This document shows, piece by piece, positions 33,189 through 41,966 of a stretch of DNA of 64,000 bases. A program made the translations under genes and the position numbers. The first letter of the stretch is position 1; each line of letters starts with the position of its first letter. A model generated the notes under the pieces. That model had not been told where the DNA came from and did not search any database. It worked only from the letters and a program-made list of their open reading frames with translations. The stretch comes from Maribacter vaceletii (GTDB taxonomy: Bacteria > Bacteroidota > Bacteroidia > Flavobacteriales > Flavobacteriaceae): contig NZ_RBIQ01000007.1 of the NCBI RefSeq assembly GCF_003634105.1, forward strand, positions 620,001-684,000, in the 5' to 3' direction.

Positions 33189-36100
33189 ATGCTTACAAAA
33201 TTACGTCTACTTTTTTCAATTACCATAGTATTTCTTTCCTTTTACGGATCTGCACAAAGTAATTACTGGAAACAACAGGTTTCTAGTAACTCCATAAAAA
33301 AAGCTTATGCTAAACAATACAAGGTAAAAAAAGGAAAAACATTTACATTTAATACAAGTAATTTTAAGTCTCAATTAAAATCTGCCATACATTCTAAAAA
33401 CAACGGAATCTCTATATACCTACCTAATGAAAACGGAATACAAGAAGCTTTTCTAGTAAAAGAGTCTTCGGTTTTATCCCCAATACTTGCAGCTAAATAC
33501 CCTACTATAAAATCCTATATAGGATACTCTATTAACAACCCACAAGACAAAGTTCGTTTAAGTATTTCTCATAAAGGAATACAAAGTATGGTTGTTCATG
33601 GTGATAGAACAGGAAATACGTACATAGAAAATGTTAAGGGTAATACCTATGTTGCCTATAAGAGAGATAAAGAAAATAAAACTGAAAAAGATTTTATTTG
33701 TAAAACAAAAGCCTCTATTACAAATAAGGCTTCTTCACAAACTCTTAGGCCTGTAGATGACCAAAAATTAAGAAAATACCGTCTAGCGGTTTCTACCACT
33801 GGAGAGTATACTAATTTTCATGGTGGTACTATTATAGATGCCTTAGCTGCAATAAATGCTACTGTAACAAGACTTAATCAAGTTTTTGAAACAGATTTGG
33901 CAATTACATTAGAATTAGTTTCAAATACCGATGAAGTAATTTATACGGACCCAGATACAGATCCTTATGATGGTAATTTAAACACCCAAACACAAAGTAC
34001 CTTATCTAGTATTATTGAAGAAGAAAATTATGACATAGGACATCTTTTTCATTTAGATGCAGCAAATGGTAATGCTGGTTCTATTGGTTCTGTGTGCCAA
34101 GATGGCAAAAAAGGAAGTGCTTTTTCATCGCACCCAAACCCTACAGGAGATTTATTTGATTTAGATTATGTAGCACATGAAATGGGGCATCAATTTGGAG
34201 CAAATCACACATGGTCTCATGAATCTGAAGGAACTTTAGTACAAGCAGAACCCGGAAGTGGAACCACAATTATGGGTTATGCCGGTATTGTAGGCGATAA
34301 TAATGTTGCCTCTAACGGAGATGGATATTTTCATTACTGGAGTATTGTACAAATTGCAAATTATGTAAAAACAACAAATTGTGCCGTAGAAACAGATTTA
34401 ACAAATTTGCCTCCCACCGTAACTTTAACAGGTAATTTTACTATTCCAAAATCTACCCCTTTTGTTTTAACAGGTATTGCCACAGATACAGACCCTACAG
34501 ATGTACTAACCTATACTTGGGAACAAATTGATAATGGTGTTATTACACAAGATACATTTGGTCCAACCAGCGTAAGTGGTGCTAATTTTAGGTCACAAAT
34601 TCCTTCTACTAATCCGGAACGTTATTTCCCAAAAATTTCTAGCATTTTAACTGGGCAACTAACCCAAACTATGCCAACCATAAATTCTGCATGGGAAACC
34701 TTATCTGAAGTAGAAAGAGAGCTTAATTTTGCGCTCACCGTAAGAGATAATGCTCCTGGGGGTGGACAAGTAGTTACAGACCAGGTTGAAGTCTCTGTTA
34801 GTGGTAATGCAGGACCTTTTAAAGTTATCTCACAAACAACTAATGAAGTTTTAGAAGCAGGTTCTACCCAAACTATTCTTTGGGATGTGGCTAATACAGA
34901 TAAAGCCCCAATAAATACCACACAAGTAGATATACTATTATCTACAGATGGAGGACTTACCTACCCTATTACATTAAGTGAAGATGTTGTAAATGACGGA
35001 GAGCATAAAATAATTATTCCAGGTGTTGCTACAACACAAGCCAGAGTTATGGTTAAAGCAAGTAACTCTATTTACTTTGCAATAAATGATACCAACTTTA
35101 CTATTGAAGAAAGTGAAGTTATTCTAAACTTTACAAACTTAGAATATGAAGTTTGTTCCCCAGATGATGTTACTACCACCTTTAATTATGAAACTTATTT
35201 AGGCTTTTCTGAAGAAAGCACTTTTAGTATTGCGTCTCCTCCTCCTGGTCTAGGAATTACTTTCTCTCCAGAAACCGCAACATTAAATGATACTGAAGTT
35301 ACTATATCTTTTACAAATATTGATTCTTTAACTGCTGGCACCTACCCAATAGAAGTAGTATCTACAGCAACAACACAAACAAAAACAGTTACGTTAGAGT
35401 TAAATATATTCGATAACTCTTTTACCCCAGTAGTCCTGCAAAGTCCAATAAATGGTATTGAAGACACCTCAAAAAATATTACACTAGAGTGGGAAAGTAG
35501 CCCAGAATACACCTCTTACGATATAGAAATAGCTACCGATGATTTATTTACTACCATAATAGATAGTAAAACCCTAATTTCTAACACTTATAGCCCACTT
35601 TCTCTATCCTATGAGACTACTTATTATTGGCGTGTAAAACCTAAAAATGTTTGTGGCGAAGGAACTTTTAGCGCTCCTTTTAATTTTTCTACCATAAAAT
35701 TTAGCTGTAAAACAAAAAGCGCTGTAGGGCTTCCACTAGAAATTTCTGCAGAAGGAACGCCAACAGTAAATTCTAAAATTTCTTTTTATGAAGACATAAA
35801 CTTATCAGATATAAATATAAGTTTAGAAATAGACCATAACTATTTATCTGATATTGTAGTTAATTTAATTTCCCCCCAAGGAACTAAGGTAGCACTAGTT
35901 TCTAGTTCTTGTGGAGATTTAAAAAACATTAATGCCACTTTTGATGATGATGCTAACAGTTTTACCTGTGGAGGCAACCCAGCCATAAATGGAACCGTAA
36001 AACCCTTAGGAACCTTAAGTTCCTTAATCGGTGAATCTATAAAGGGAGATTGGACACTACAAATAAATGATAACGCCAATGATGATGGTGGTTTCCTTAA

Positions 36101-36962
36101 AGCTTTTTCCATAGAAGTTTGTGTAGAAGGAGAATTTAGACCCGATGAAGATAATGACGGTGTTTTTGATGATGGAGACGATTTATGCCTTGGTACTCCA
36201 GAAGGTTTAGAAGTAGATGAAAATGGATGCACTGTTTACCTTTTTCCAAGCACAAATTTTGCAGTTTCTACACAAAGTGAAGCCTGTAGGAATAGCAATG
36301 ATGGGCAAATTAATATTACCGCTACACTTCCTTTAGAATATACCATAACGCTAACAGGAGATAATACTAACTTTACAGACAACTTCAATACTAACAATTA
36401 CACATTAAACAGTTTAAGTGCTGGAGAATATACTATTTGTATTACAGGAACCGATGGTAATATAACCTACAATGAACATTGTTTTACTGTAAACATTACA
36501 GAACCCGAAGTACTTAATGTTAGTTCTAAAGTTGGAATTACTAAAAATACAACAACTCTCTTTTTATCTGGGTCTAATTTATACAACATTGAGCTTAATG
36601 GTTTAGTAACACAAACCACTAAAAACGAAATTGATTTAACGTTAAAACAAGGCGCCAACACTCTAAAAGTATATACCAATATACCATGCCAGGGCACTCA
36701 TGAAGAAAACATATTTATTTCTAGTACACCTATAATTTACCCCAATCCACTAACTTCTATAACCAATTTATACATTGGCGCTAACCTAGAAGAAGTACAG
36801 GTAAAAATATTTACTAATACTGGACAATTAATTAAAAATAAAACATACAACTCTACTTCGAATGAAATTGAGCTAGACTTTAGTAGCTTACCTATAGGAA
36901 TTTATTATGTTTCTTATAGTAGTAAAGATGTAAAAGGGACTTTAAAAGTAATTAAGCAATGA
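33189..36962 (+). CDS. Secreted reprolysin-like zinc metalloprotease with P-domain and type IX sorting domain
   Basis: 1257 residues in modular order: signal peptide (1-~22), propeptide to ~190, metzincin peptidase with HEMGHQFGANH (His330, Glu331, His334, His340), Ig/FN3-like segments (~400-840), proprotein-convertase P-domain (~850-985, ending SIEVCVEG), calcium-binding DEDNDGVFDDGDD, further beta modules, and a C-terminal type A sorting domain (NPLTSITNLYIG ... GIYYVSY ... LKVIKQ). It should be secreted through the type IX system and degrade extracellular protein. The last bases overlap the next gene by 4 (ATGA). Confidence 0.93.
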   Translation: MLTKLRLLFSITIVFLSFYGSAQSNYWKQQVSSNSIKKAYAKQYKVKKGKTFTFNTSNFKSQLKSAIHSKNNGISIYLPNENGIQEAFLVKESSVLSPILAAKYPTIKSYIGYSINNPQDKVRLSISHKGIQSMVVHGDRTGNTYIENVKGNTYVAYKRDKENKTEKDFICKTKASITNKASSQTLRPVDDQKLRKYRLAVSTTGEYTNFHGGTIIDALAAINATVTRLNQVFETDLAITLELVSNTDEVIYTDPDTDPYDGNLNTQTQSTLSSIIEEENYDIGHLFHLDAANGNAGSIGSVCQDGKKGSAFSSHPNPTGDLFDLDYVAHEMGHQFGANHTWSHESEGTLVQAEPGSGTTIMGYAGIVGDNNVASNGDGYFHYWSIVQIANYVKTTNCAVETDLTNLPPTVTLTGNFTIPKSTPFVLTGIATDTDPTDVLTYTWEQIDNGVITQDTFGPTSVSGANFRSQIPSTNPERYFPKISSILTGQLTQTMPTINSAWETLSEVERELNFALTVRDNAPGGGQVVTDQVEVSVSGNAGPFKVISQTTNEVLEAGSTQTILWDVANTDKAPINTTQVDILLSTDGGLTYPITLSEDVVNDGEHKIIIPGVATTQARVMVKASNSIYFAINDTNFTIEESEVILNFTNLEYEVCSPDDVTTTFNYETYLGFSEESTFSIASPPPGLGITFSPETATLNDTEVTISFTNIDSLTAGTYPIEVVSTATTQTKTVTLELNIFDNSFTPVVLQSPINGIEDTSKNITLEWESSPEYTSYDIEIATDDLFTTIIDSKTLISNTYSPLSLSYETTYYWRVKPKNVCGEGTFSAPFNFSTIKFSCKTKSAVGLPLEISAEGTPTVNSKISFYEDINLSDINISLEIDHNYLSDIVVNLISPQGTKVALVSSSCGDLKNINATFDDDANSFTCGGNPAINGTVKPLGTLSSLIGESIKGDWTLQINDNANDDGGFLKAFSIEVCVEGEFRPDEDNDGVFDDGDDLCLGTPEGLEVDENGCTVYLFPSTNFAVSTQSEACRNSNDGQINITATLPLEYTITLTGDNTNFTDNFNTNNYTLNSLSAGEYTICITGTDGNITYNEHCFTVNITEPEVLNVSSKVGITKNTTTLFLSGSNLYNIELNGLVTQTTKNEIDLTLKQGANTLKVYTNIPCQGTHEENIFISSTPIIYPNPLTSITNLYIGANLEEVQVKIFTNTGQLIKNKTYNSTSNEIELDFSSLPIGIYYVSYSSKDVKGTLKVIKQ

Positions 36963-37645
36963 GAATTTTAGCCGCACTTATATTTAGTTTTTTTGTTTGT
37001 GCATGCAGCAAAAAATCGGATTCGCCACCAAACCCTCCGCAAAGTACACAACTAACGTACCCAGATAAAAACTCGGAATGTACTACGGGTGTATCTATTA
37101 GCGATGATGTTAGCGAAGTAGAATTTAGATGGCAATCTTCAGCAGATACAGAAGTCTATGAGCTACAAGTAACAAACTTAACATCTGGCACCTCACAATC
37201 TATTAACACCTCTAATACAACCGCTAAAGTACCTTTAGATAAAGGCGCCCCATATACATGGAAAGTACTTTCTAAAAACTCTAAAACTAGTGGCTCTGCT
37301 TCTAGTGAAACTTGGGCTTTTTATAATGCTGGTTTTATAACTGCTTTTGCACCTTTCCCTGCAGAGATAATTACTCCTAAAATAGGAGATAATGCCTTTA
37401 TAGATATAAATAATGAAGTTACACTAGAATGGTCTGGTTCCGATTTAGATAATGATATTGATAGTTTTCAACTTTACTACGGAACAGAAAACCCACCAAC
37501 AATACTATTAGAAACTACTACTTCTGGAATAACAGAATATAAAGTAACCGCAGTTGCAGATACCGTATATTACTGGAAAATAATTACCACTGATAAAGAA
37601 GGAAATACTTCTGACTCTGGTGTTTTTAGTTTTAAAGCACTTTAA
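36959..37645 (+). CDS. Lipoprotein with two FN3-like domains
   Basis: 228 residues. Lipoprotein signal peptide (FSFFVCAC, Cys16 probable anchor) and two beta-sandwich segments with the SDxDNDIDSFQLYYGT and VYYWKIITTD patterns of fibronectin type III domains. The ATG overlaps the metalloprotease stop (ATGA), giving translational coupling, so it probably acts with the protease, for example as a surface partner. No homologous function is known to me. Confidence 0.85.
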   Translation: MRILAALIFSFFVCACSKKSDSPPNPPQSTQLTYPDKNSECTTGVSISDDVSEVEFRWQSSADTEVYELQVTNLTSGTSQSINTSNTTAKVPLDKGAPYTWKVLSKNSKTSGSASSETWAFYNAGFITAFAPFPAEIITPKIGDNAFIDINNEVTLEWSGSDLDNDIDSFQLYYGTENPPTILLETTTSGITEYKVTAVADTVYYWKIITTDKEGNTSDSGVFSFKAL

Positions 37646-38212
37646 TTACTTTCCGTTAAACTGGTTCATTGTATTTTTTACTCCAGATAACACAAAAGAT
37701 GCTATAAGGTTTGATGCTTTTTCTAAACGTTCCTTTAAAGCTTTATTTTCCTCTGCATTCCATTCTCCAAGAACATAATCTACTTGCCTTCCTTTTCCAA
37801 AATCTGCTCCTACACCAAACCTAAACCTATTATAAGAAGCAGTTTGTAAAACTTCCTGCGTACTTTTTAATCCGTTATGGCCACCGTCACTGCCTTTAGT
37901 TTTTAATCTAAAAGTTCCAAATTCTAGGTTTATATCATCGGTAATTATCAATATATTTTCTAATGGAATTTTCTCTTTATCCATCCAATATTTAATAGCT
38001 TTACCACTTAAATTCATATAGGTAGAGGGTTTTAAACATAGAATACTTCTACCTTTAATTTTAACCACTGCTACATCTCCCAATTTCTGAGTTTCAAAAG
38101 AAGCTTCTTTATCTGCAACAAAAGCGTCTAATACTTTAAAGCCAATATTATGCCTAGTTTCTGCATATTCATTTCCAATATTCCCTAAACCAACGATTAA
38201 AAATTTTTTCAT
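37646..38212 (-). CDS. pth: Peptidyl-tRNA hydrolase
   Basis: 188 residues. Starts MKKFLIVGLGNIGNEYAETRHN, the Pth signature with the catalytic His in the last three residues; KPSTYMNLSG and the DDINLEFG / GSDGGHNGLKS segments follow. The frame extends 21 codons upstream, but the ATG at 38210-38212 gives the normal Pth N-terminus. It releases peptides from peptidyl-tRNAs. It is convergent with the lipoprotein gene: the two stops are adjacent. Confidence 0.95.
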   Translation of the reverse strand: MKKFLIVGLGNIGNEYAETRHNIGFKVLDAFVADKEASFETQKLGDVAVVKIKGRSILCLKPSTYMNLSGKAIKYWMDKEKIPLENILIITDDINLEFGTFRLKTKGSDGGHNGLKSTQEVLQTASYNRFRFGVGADFGKGRQVDYVLGEWNAEENKALKERLEKASNLIASFVLSGVKNTMNQFNGK

Positions 38213-38302
38213 TATATCTAATTCTTCTAAAAAGGTAATATTCTTCCCAAACAATAATTTTATAATAGATAGCATACGTTAAAATGTAATGCTATAAAAA
38301 TA

Positions 38303-38336
38303 CAAAAGCATCCTATAAAAATAGGATGCTTTTTTA
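38303..38336. terminator. Terminator between rplY and pth
   Basis: AAAAGCATCCTA-TAAAAA-TAGGATGCTTTT, perfect 12-bp stem followed by a short T-run. It mainly serves rplY, which ends at 38355 on the minus strand. Confidence 0.75.
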
Positions 38337-38354
38337 TACTTATAAGAATTTTGC

Positions 38355-38981
38355 TTATTCTGCAGCAGCTTCTGCTGGTGCTTCCGCTCCTTCTTCACCT
38401 TCTGCTCCTTCTTCTTCCTCGTCTTCTTCAACTGTGTTACGAGAAGTTTTAACCTGTACAACTACAGTGTTATCTGGATGAAGTAAGGTAAAATCATCAC
38501 TCTTTAAAGATGCAACTTTTATGTTTCCACCAATTTTAAGCTCAGAAATATCTACATCAAAGAAATCTACCAAGTTTGCTGGTAAAGCTTTAACCGTAAG
38601 TTTTCTATTTCTAAATAATAAACGTCCACCATTTTTAACACCTGGAGAGTTACCCAATAATCTCACAGGTATAGACATTGTAACTTCTTTGTCTGCAAAT
38701 AATTGGTAAAAATCAATGTGGATAATTTTATCGGTAACAGGATGAAACTGGATATCTTGCATAATAGCATCTACCTTAGTTCCGTTTTCCAACTCAATCA
38801 CAACTGTGTGTGCGTTTGGAGTGTAAACCAAATCTCTAAATGATAATTCATCTGCTGAAAAATGTAATGGTTTTTCCCCTCCGTATACTACGCAAGGAAC
38901 CTTTCCAGCATTACGTAAGGCCTTTGTTGCTTTTTTGCCTACGCTTTCTCTTTCTGATCCTTTAATTGTAATTGACTTCAT
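38355..38981 (-). CDS. rplY: 50S ribosomal protein L25 (general stress protein Ctc type)
   Basis: 208 residues: N-terminal L25 domain ([20 protein letters not shown] ... [10 protein letters not shown]) binding 5S rRNA, a TL5/Ctc beta domain ([17 protein letters not shown]), and an acidic Ala/Glu tail from ~185. Such two-domain forms are standard outside gamma-proteobacteria. Located downstream of prs, as in many bacteria. Confidence 0.95.
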   Translation of the reverse strand: MKSITIKGSERESVGKKATKALRNAGKVPCVVYGGEKPLHFSADELSFRDLVYTPNAHTVVIELENGTKVDAIMQDIQFHPVTDKIIHIDFYQLFADKEVTMSIPVRLLGNSPGVKNGGRLLFRNRKLTVKALPANLVDFFDVDISELKIGGNIKVASLKSDDFTLLHPDNTVVVQVKTSRNTVEEDEEEEGAEGEEGAEAPAEAAAE

Positions 38982-39025
38982 TATATATATTAAAAATTAA
39001 TAATTCTATTTAAAATTCTATTATT

Positions 39026-39967
39026 CTACATTAAAAACTTAGAACTTATAGACGTATTTGTATGTACCCTTTGCATAACATCTGCAAATAATGGTGCACA
39101 ACTTAATACTTTTACTTTATTACTATCTTTTCTTGTTGGTATAGAATCTGTAATAATCAATTCTGATAATTGTGATTTTTCTATTTTTTCATAAGCATCA
39201 CCAGATAGTAAACCATGTGTTGTAATTGCTCTTACACTTAACGCTCCTCTTTCCATCATTAAATCTGCTGCTTTTGCTAATGTTCCAGCAGTATCTACCA
39301 TATCATCTACTAAAACAACATTCTTTCCTTTTACATCACCAATAAGTTCCATATGAGAAATTACATTGGCTTTAGCTCTTTGCTTATAACATATAACAAC
39401 ATCACTCTTTAATGCTTTAGAATATGCATAAGCTCTTTTAGAACCACCCATATCTGGAGAAGCTATTGTTAAGTTGTCTAGATTTAATTCTTTTAAATAT
39501 GGTAAAAATAAGGTAGATGCAAATAAATGATCTACTGGTTTCTCAAAGAAACCTTGTATTTGGTCTGCATGCAGATCCATTGTAATAATACGAGTTGCAC
39601 CAGCTGTTTCTAGCATTTTAGCAATAAGTTTTGCCGCAATAGGAACTCTAGGCTTGTCTTTACGGTCTTGCCTTGCCCATCCAAAATATGGCATAACAGC
39701 GGTAATGTGTCTTGCAGATGCACGTTTAGCAGCATCTAACATTAGCAACATTTCCATTAAATTTTCGGAACTTGGATTTGTAGACCCAATAATGAAAATT
39801 CTTGCACCACGAACAGACTCCTCAAAAGAAGGTTGAAATTCTCCATCACTATATCTTGAAAATTTAACTTTCCCTAAAGTAGCTCCATACAACTTAGCAA
39901 TTTTAGTTGCTAATTCTGTACTTTGTGTACAAGCAAAAATTTTAGGTTCTGGTACCTGGTAAGCCAT
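39026..39967 (-). CDS. prs: Ribose-phosphate pyrophosphokinase
   Basis: 313 residues. ATP-binding EPKIFACTQSTELA start, RQDRKDKPR loop, the PRPP motif VVLVDDMVDTAGT and FSRYSDGEFQPS are present. It makes PRPP for purine, pyrimidine, histidine and NAD synthesis. Directly upstream of rplY (44 bases), probably one transcript, from the promoter at 40021-40028. Confidence 0.96.
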   Translation of the reverse strand: MAYQVPEPKIFACTQSTELATKIAKLYGATLGKVKFSRYSDGEFQPSFEESVRGARIFIIGSTNPSSENLMEMLLMLDAAKRASARHITAVMPYFGWARQDRKDKPRVPIAAKLIAKMLETAGATRIITMDLHADQIQGFFEKPVDHLFASTLFLPYLKELNLDNLTIASPDMGGSKRAYAYSKALKSDVVICYKQRAKANVISHMELIGDVKGKNVVLVDDMVDTAGTLAKAADLMMERGALSVRAITTHGLLSGDAYEKIEKSQLSELIITDSIPTRKDSNKVKVLSCAPLFADVMQRVHTNTSISSKFLM

Positions 39968-40020
39968 AGCTAATGTATTGTTTCCTAGTTTATTAAACGT
40001 ATCTTTTCTTAAGGAGGTGC

Positions 40021-40028
40021 AAATTTAG
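40021..40028 (-). promoter_or_regulatory. prs promoter -7 element
   Basis: TAAATTTG on the minus strand, 53 bases upstream of the prs ATG. The tRNA-Leu gene reads away from it on the plus strand. Confidence 0.5.
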
Positions 40029-40119
40029 AAATTTATTTGTGTAACCGCATTATAATTGTGGCTTTTTTTAACCTTAAAACAAATTTATTTTATAATTTTG
40101 CAATCCTCTTAAAGGTAAT

Positions 40120-40199
40120 GCTCGAGTGGCGGAACTGGTAGACGCGCTGGATTCAAAATCCAGTTCTTCGGAGTGTGGGTTCGATTCCCACCTCGAGTA
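40120..40199 (+). tRNA. tRNA-Leu (anticodon CAA)
   Basis: 80 nt, a class II tRNA. Acceptor stem GCTCGAG / CTCGAGT (with a G-U first pair), D-loop GGTAGAC, anticodon stem CTGGA-TTCAAAA-TCCAG giving anticodon CAA (codon UUG), a long variable arm and the T-arm GTGGG-TTCGATT-CCCAC. CCA is not encoded. A degenerate copy with the same 80-nt frame lies at 41833-41912, on the far side of the GH16 gene. Confidence 0.95.
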
Positions 40200-40201
40200 C
40201 A

Positions 40202-40236
40202 AAAAAGGAGACATTTACTTTAAATGTCTCCTTTTT
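40202..40236 (+). terminator. Terminator of tRNA-Leu
   Basis: AAAAAGGAGACATTT-loop-AAATGTCTCCTTTTT, perfect 15-bp stem; begins 3 bases after the tRNA. Confidence 0.85.
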
Positions 40237-40386
40237 AATTATGAAAATCCTGTAAATTATATTGCATTTTAAAAATAAGACATATTTTTTGAAAATTATT
40301 TAATTTAAAAGGGATTAAACACTTTTTTTACATTGTTGTTTAGCTTTTATCAAGTTTACAAATAGCTTTAACCTAAGAACAATAAC

Positions 40387-40413
40387 TATTTTTGTTAGTT
40401 ATAAACTAACAAA
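40387..40413 (+). promoter_or_regulatory. GH16 promoter with overlapping inverted repeat
   Basis: TATTTTTG (40387-40394) matches the -7 consensus. Overlapping it is a perfect 10-bp inverted repeat TTTGTTAGTT-ATA-AACTAACAAA (40391-40413) lying just upstream of the ATG at 40422, positioned as a repressor operator or a leader hairpin. Confidence 0.45.
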
Positions 40414-40421
40414 TAAAAATA

Positions 40422-41726
40422 ATGCTTAAAAGAATCTTACCAAGTAAAAACCTACTATTATTTTTAACTTTAACTTCGTTTCTTATCAGTTGTGGCGGAG
40501 ATGGTAGTGGAGAGCCAGAAACTCCAATGACAAATACCAAACCAATTGCTAAAGATGATAATTTAACAGTTGAAGAAGACAGTAGTGCAGGAACTGCAAA
40601 TCAAGTAACCGTATCTGCAAATGATGTTATTGGTGATGATGGGGGAGATAATGACAATTATAGCTTATTAACCAATGCTAGTAATGGTACGGTTACAGAA
40701 ATTAGTGATGGTATATTTGAGTATATTCCAAATGCAGATTATAACGGAGTAGATAGCTTTACATACACAATGACTGATGTTGATGGAGATACTGATACGG
40801 CAACTGTAGATATTACAGTTAATGATGTAGAAGAAGTATCCACAGGACTTACAGCTGAAGATTTTGAAAATATCGACCCAGCTTTACCTTCTTTTGTTTC
40901 TTTAGACGATACTACACCAAGCACTATGCAGTGGGTTAAATTTGAAAGTATGTCTGATGAATTTGATATTTGGGACGGAGATAAATGGTTTAAATCTGTT
41001 TGGAATTATGGTGTGCCCGTTTTTATGTCTAGATCTAATGATAATTCTGGTGTAATAGATGGAAATTTATGGATAAAAGCAACTTTAAACGAAAGTAATC
41101 CAGATGGCAGGTGGTTCCAAACTGCTAGAATTCATTCTAAAGCGGAGGCAGGTTATCCTATGTATACAGAGGCTAGAATAAAAACAGCTCACATATCTGC
41201 TTATAATACATTTTGGTTAAATAAAGGTGAAGGTGCTGGAGGTGTTAATAGAGATGAGATAGATATTATTGAAAATAATTCTAAGCCAAGTTGTACCAAT
41301 TGCACAGCAGACAATTTTCCTACTCAAATGAATTCTCAATATTTTCATGCAGATGAAAATTTAACCCCTAACGAAATTAGAAACAAAGGTAATTTTAATC
41401 GTAGTGGTTTGTCAGATGTAAATCCGCTTAAAAATGTAAATTGGAATGAGGATTATCATACTTACGGTGTTTGGTGGAAAGATTCAAGAAATATTCAGTT
41501 TTACTTAGATGGGGAACCAGCAGGTAGTGTTGTTGTAGGAGAACATTTGGATGGCACTAATCATCCAAATAGAGTATTTACAAGAGATTTAGAAATAATT
41601 TTTGACTTATGGACCAACGAAGCCGGTTGGTTAGGTGGTCTTCCTCCTAAAAGTGATTTAGGAGACAATTCAATTAATACAATGAAAGTTGATTGGGTTA
41701 GAACTTGGAAATTAGAGAATAAATAA
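40422..41726 (+). CDS. Secreted GH16 glycoside hydrolase with Ig-like (cadherin-type) N-terminal domain
   Basis: 434 residues. Lipoprotein signal ending at Cys24 (LISCGG); a tandem-type Ig-like domain at ~40-140 (the YNGVDSFTYTMTDVDGDTDT repeat); GH16 catalytic domain from ~155, with the active site EIDIIE (Glu279 nucleophile, Asp281, Glu284 acid/base). GH16 enzymes cut beta-glucans or red-algal galactans (agar, porphyran, carrageenan); the RDEIDIIEN context and the enzyme's neighbours suggest a galactanase, but I cannot exclude a laminarinase. It is the only gene between a tRNA-Leu and its decayed copy. Confidence 0.88.
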   Translation: MLKRILPSKNLLLFLTLTSFLISCGGDGSGEPETPMTNTKPIAKDDNLTVEEDSSAGTANQVTVSANDVIGDDGGDNDNYSLLTNASNGTVTEISDGIFEYIPNADYNGVDSFTYTMTDVDGDTDTATVDITVNDVEEVSTGLTAEDFENIDPALPSFVSLDDTTPSTMQWVKFESMSDEFDIWDGDKWFKSVWNYGVPVFMSRSNDNSGVIDGNLWIKATLNESNPDGRWFQTARIHSKAEAGYPMYTEARIKTAHISAYNTFWLNKGEGAGGVNRDEIDIIENNSKPSCTNCTADNFPTQMNSQYFHADENLTPNEIRNKGNFNRSGLSDVNPLKNVNWNEDYHTYGVWWKDSRNIQFYLDGEPAGSVVVGEHLDGTNHPNRVFTRDLEIIFDLWTNEAGWLGGLPPKSDLGDNSINTMKVDWVRTWKLENK

Positions 41727-41744
41727 AAGACAAGTTATATTGAT

Positions 41745-41777
41745 AAAAAAGGGACTTTTTTTTAAGTCTCTTTTTTT
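41745..41777 (+). terminator. Terminator of the GH16 gene
   Basis: AAAAAAGGGACTT / AAGTCTCTTTTTT with one G-U pair and a T-run, 18 bases after the stop. Confidence 0.8.
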
Positions 41778-41832
41778 CTGCTTTTTATTCTGAAGTACTA
41801 TTTTGTTTCTTGGTTTTGTAAACCATATATGA

Positions 41833-41912
41833 GCTATGGTGATTAAATTGGTAGACGTGCCGGATTCAAAATCCAGTTCTTCGGAGTGTGGGTTCTATTA
41901 CCACAACGAATA
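41833..41912 (+). pseudogene. Degenerate tRNA-Leu(CAA) copy
   Basis: An 80-nt colinear copy of 40120-40199 without insertions or deletions. A 34-nt core from the anticodon stem to the T-arm (GGATTCAAAATCCAG ... GTGTGGGTTC) is identical, while both acceptor-stem halves are mutated (GCTATGG / AACGAAT) and no longer pair, and the T-loop is changed. Not functional. It behaves as the far boundary of a 1.6-kb islet holding the GH16 gene. Confidence 0.85.
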
Positions 41913-41916
41913 CAAC

Positions 41917-41950
41917 AAAGCCCTAACAATTTAATTGTTAGGGCTTTTTG
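41917..41950. terminator. Bidirectional terminator after the pseudo-tRNA
   Basis: AAAGCCCTAACAAT-TTA-ATTGTTAGGGCTTT, perfect 14-bp stem with T-run. It serves the minus-strand gene ending at 41967 as well. Confidence 0.8.
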
Positions 41951-41966
41951 TTTTTTCTATAAAAAA

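Noticed and set aside
38279-38461. 60-codon minus-strand frame across the end of rplY
   Set aside because: It lies in another frame inside the acidic tail of rplY and the terminator; low-complexity Lys-rich translation is a shadow.
40011-40020. TAAGGAGGTG, the exact complement of the 16S rRNA anti-Shine-Dalgarno tail, next to the prs promoter
   Set aside because: No start codon follows on the plus strand, and on the minus strand the predicted transcription start falls within it, so it would not be intact in the mRNA. Flavobacteria rarely use Shine-Dalgarno sites. Coincidence is the simpler reading.
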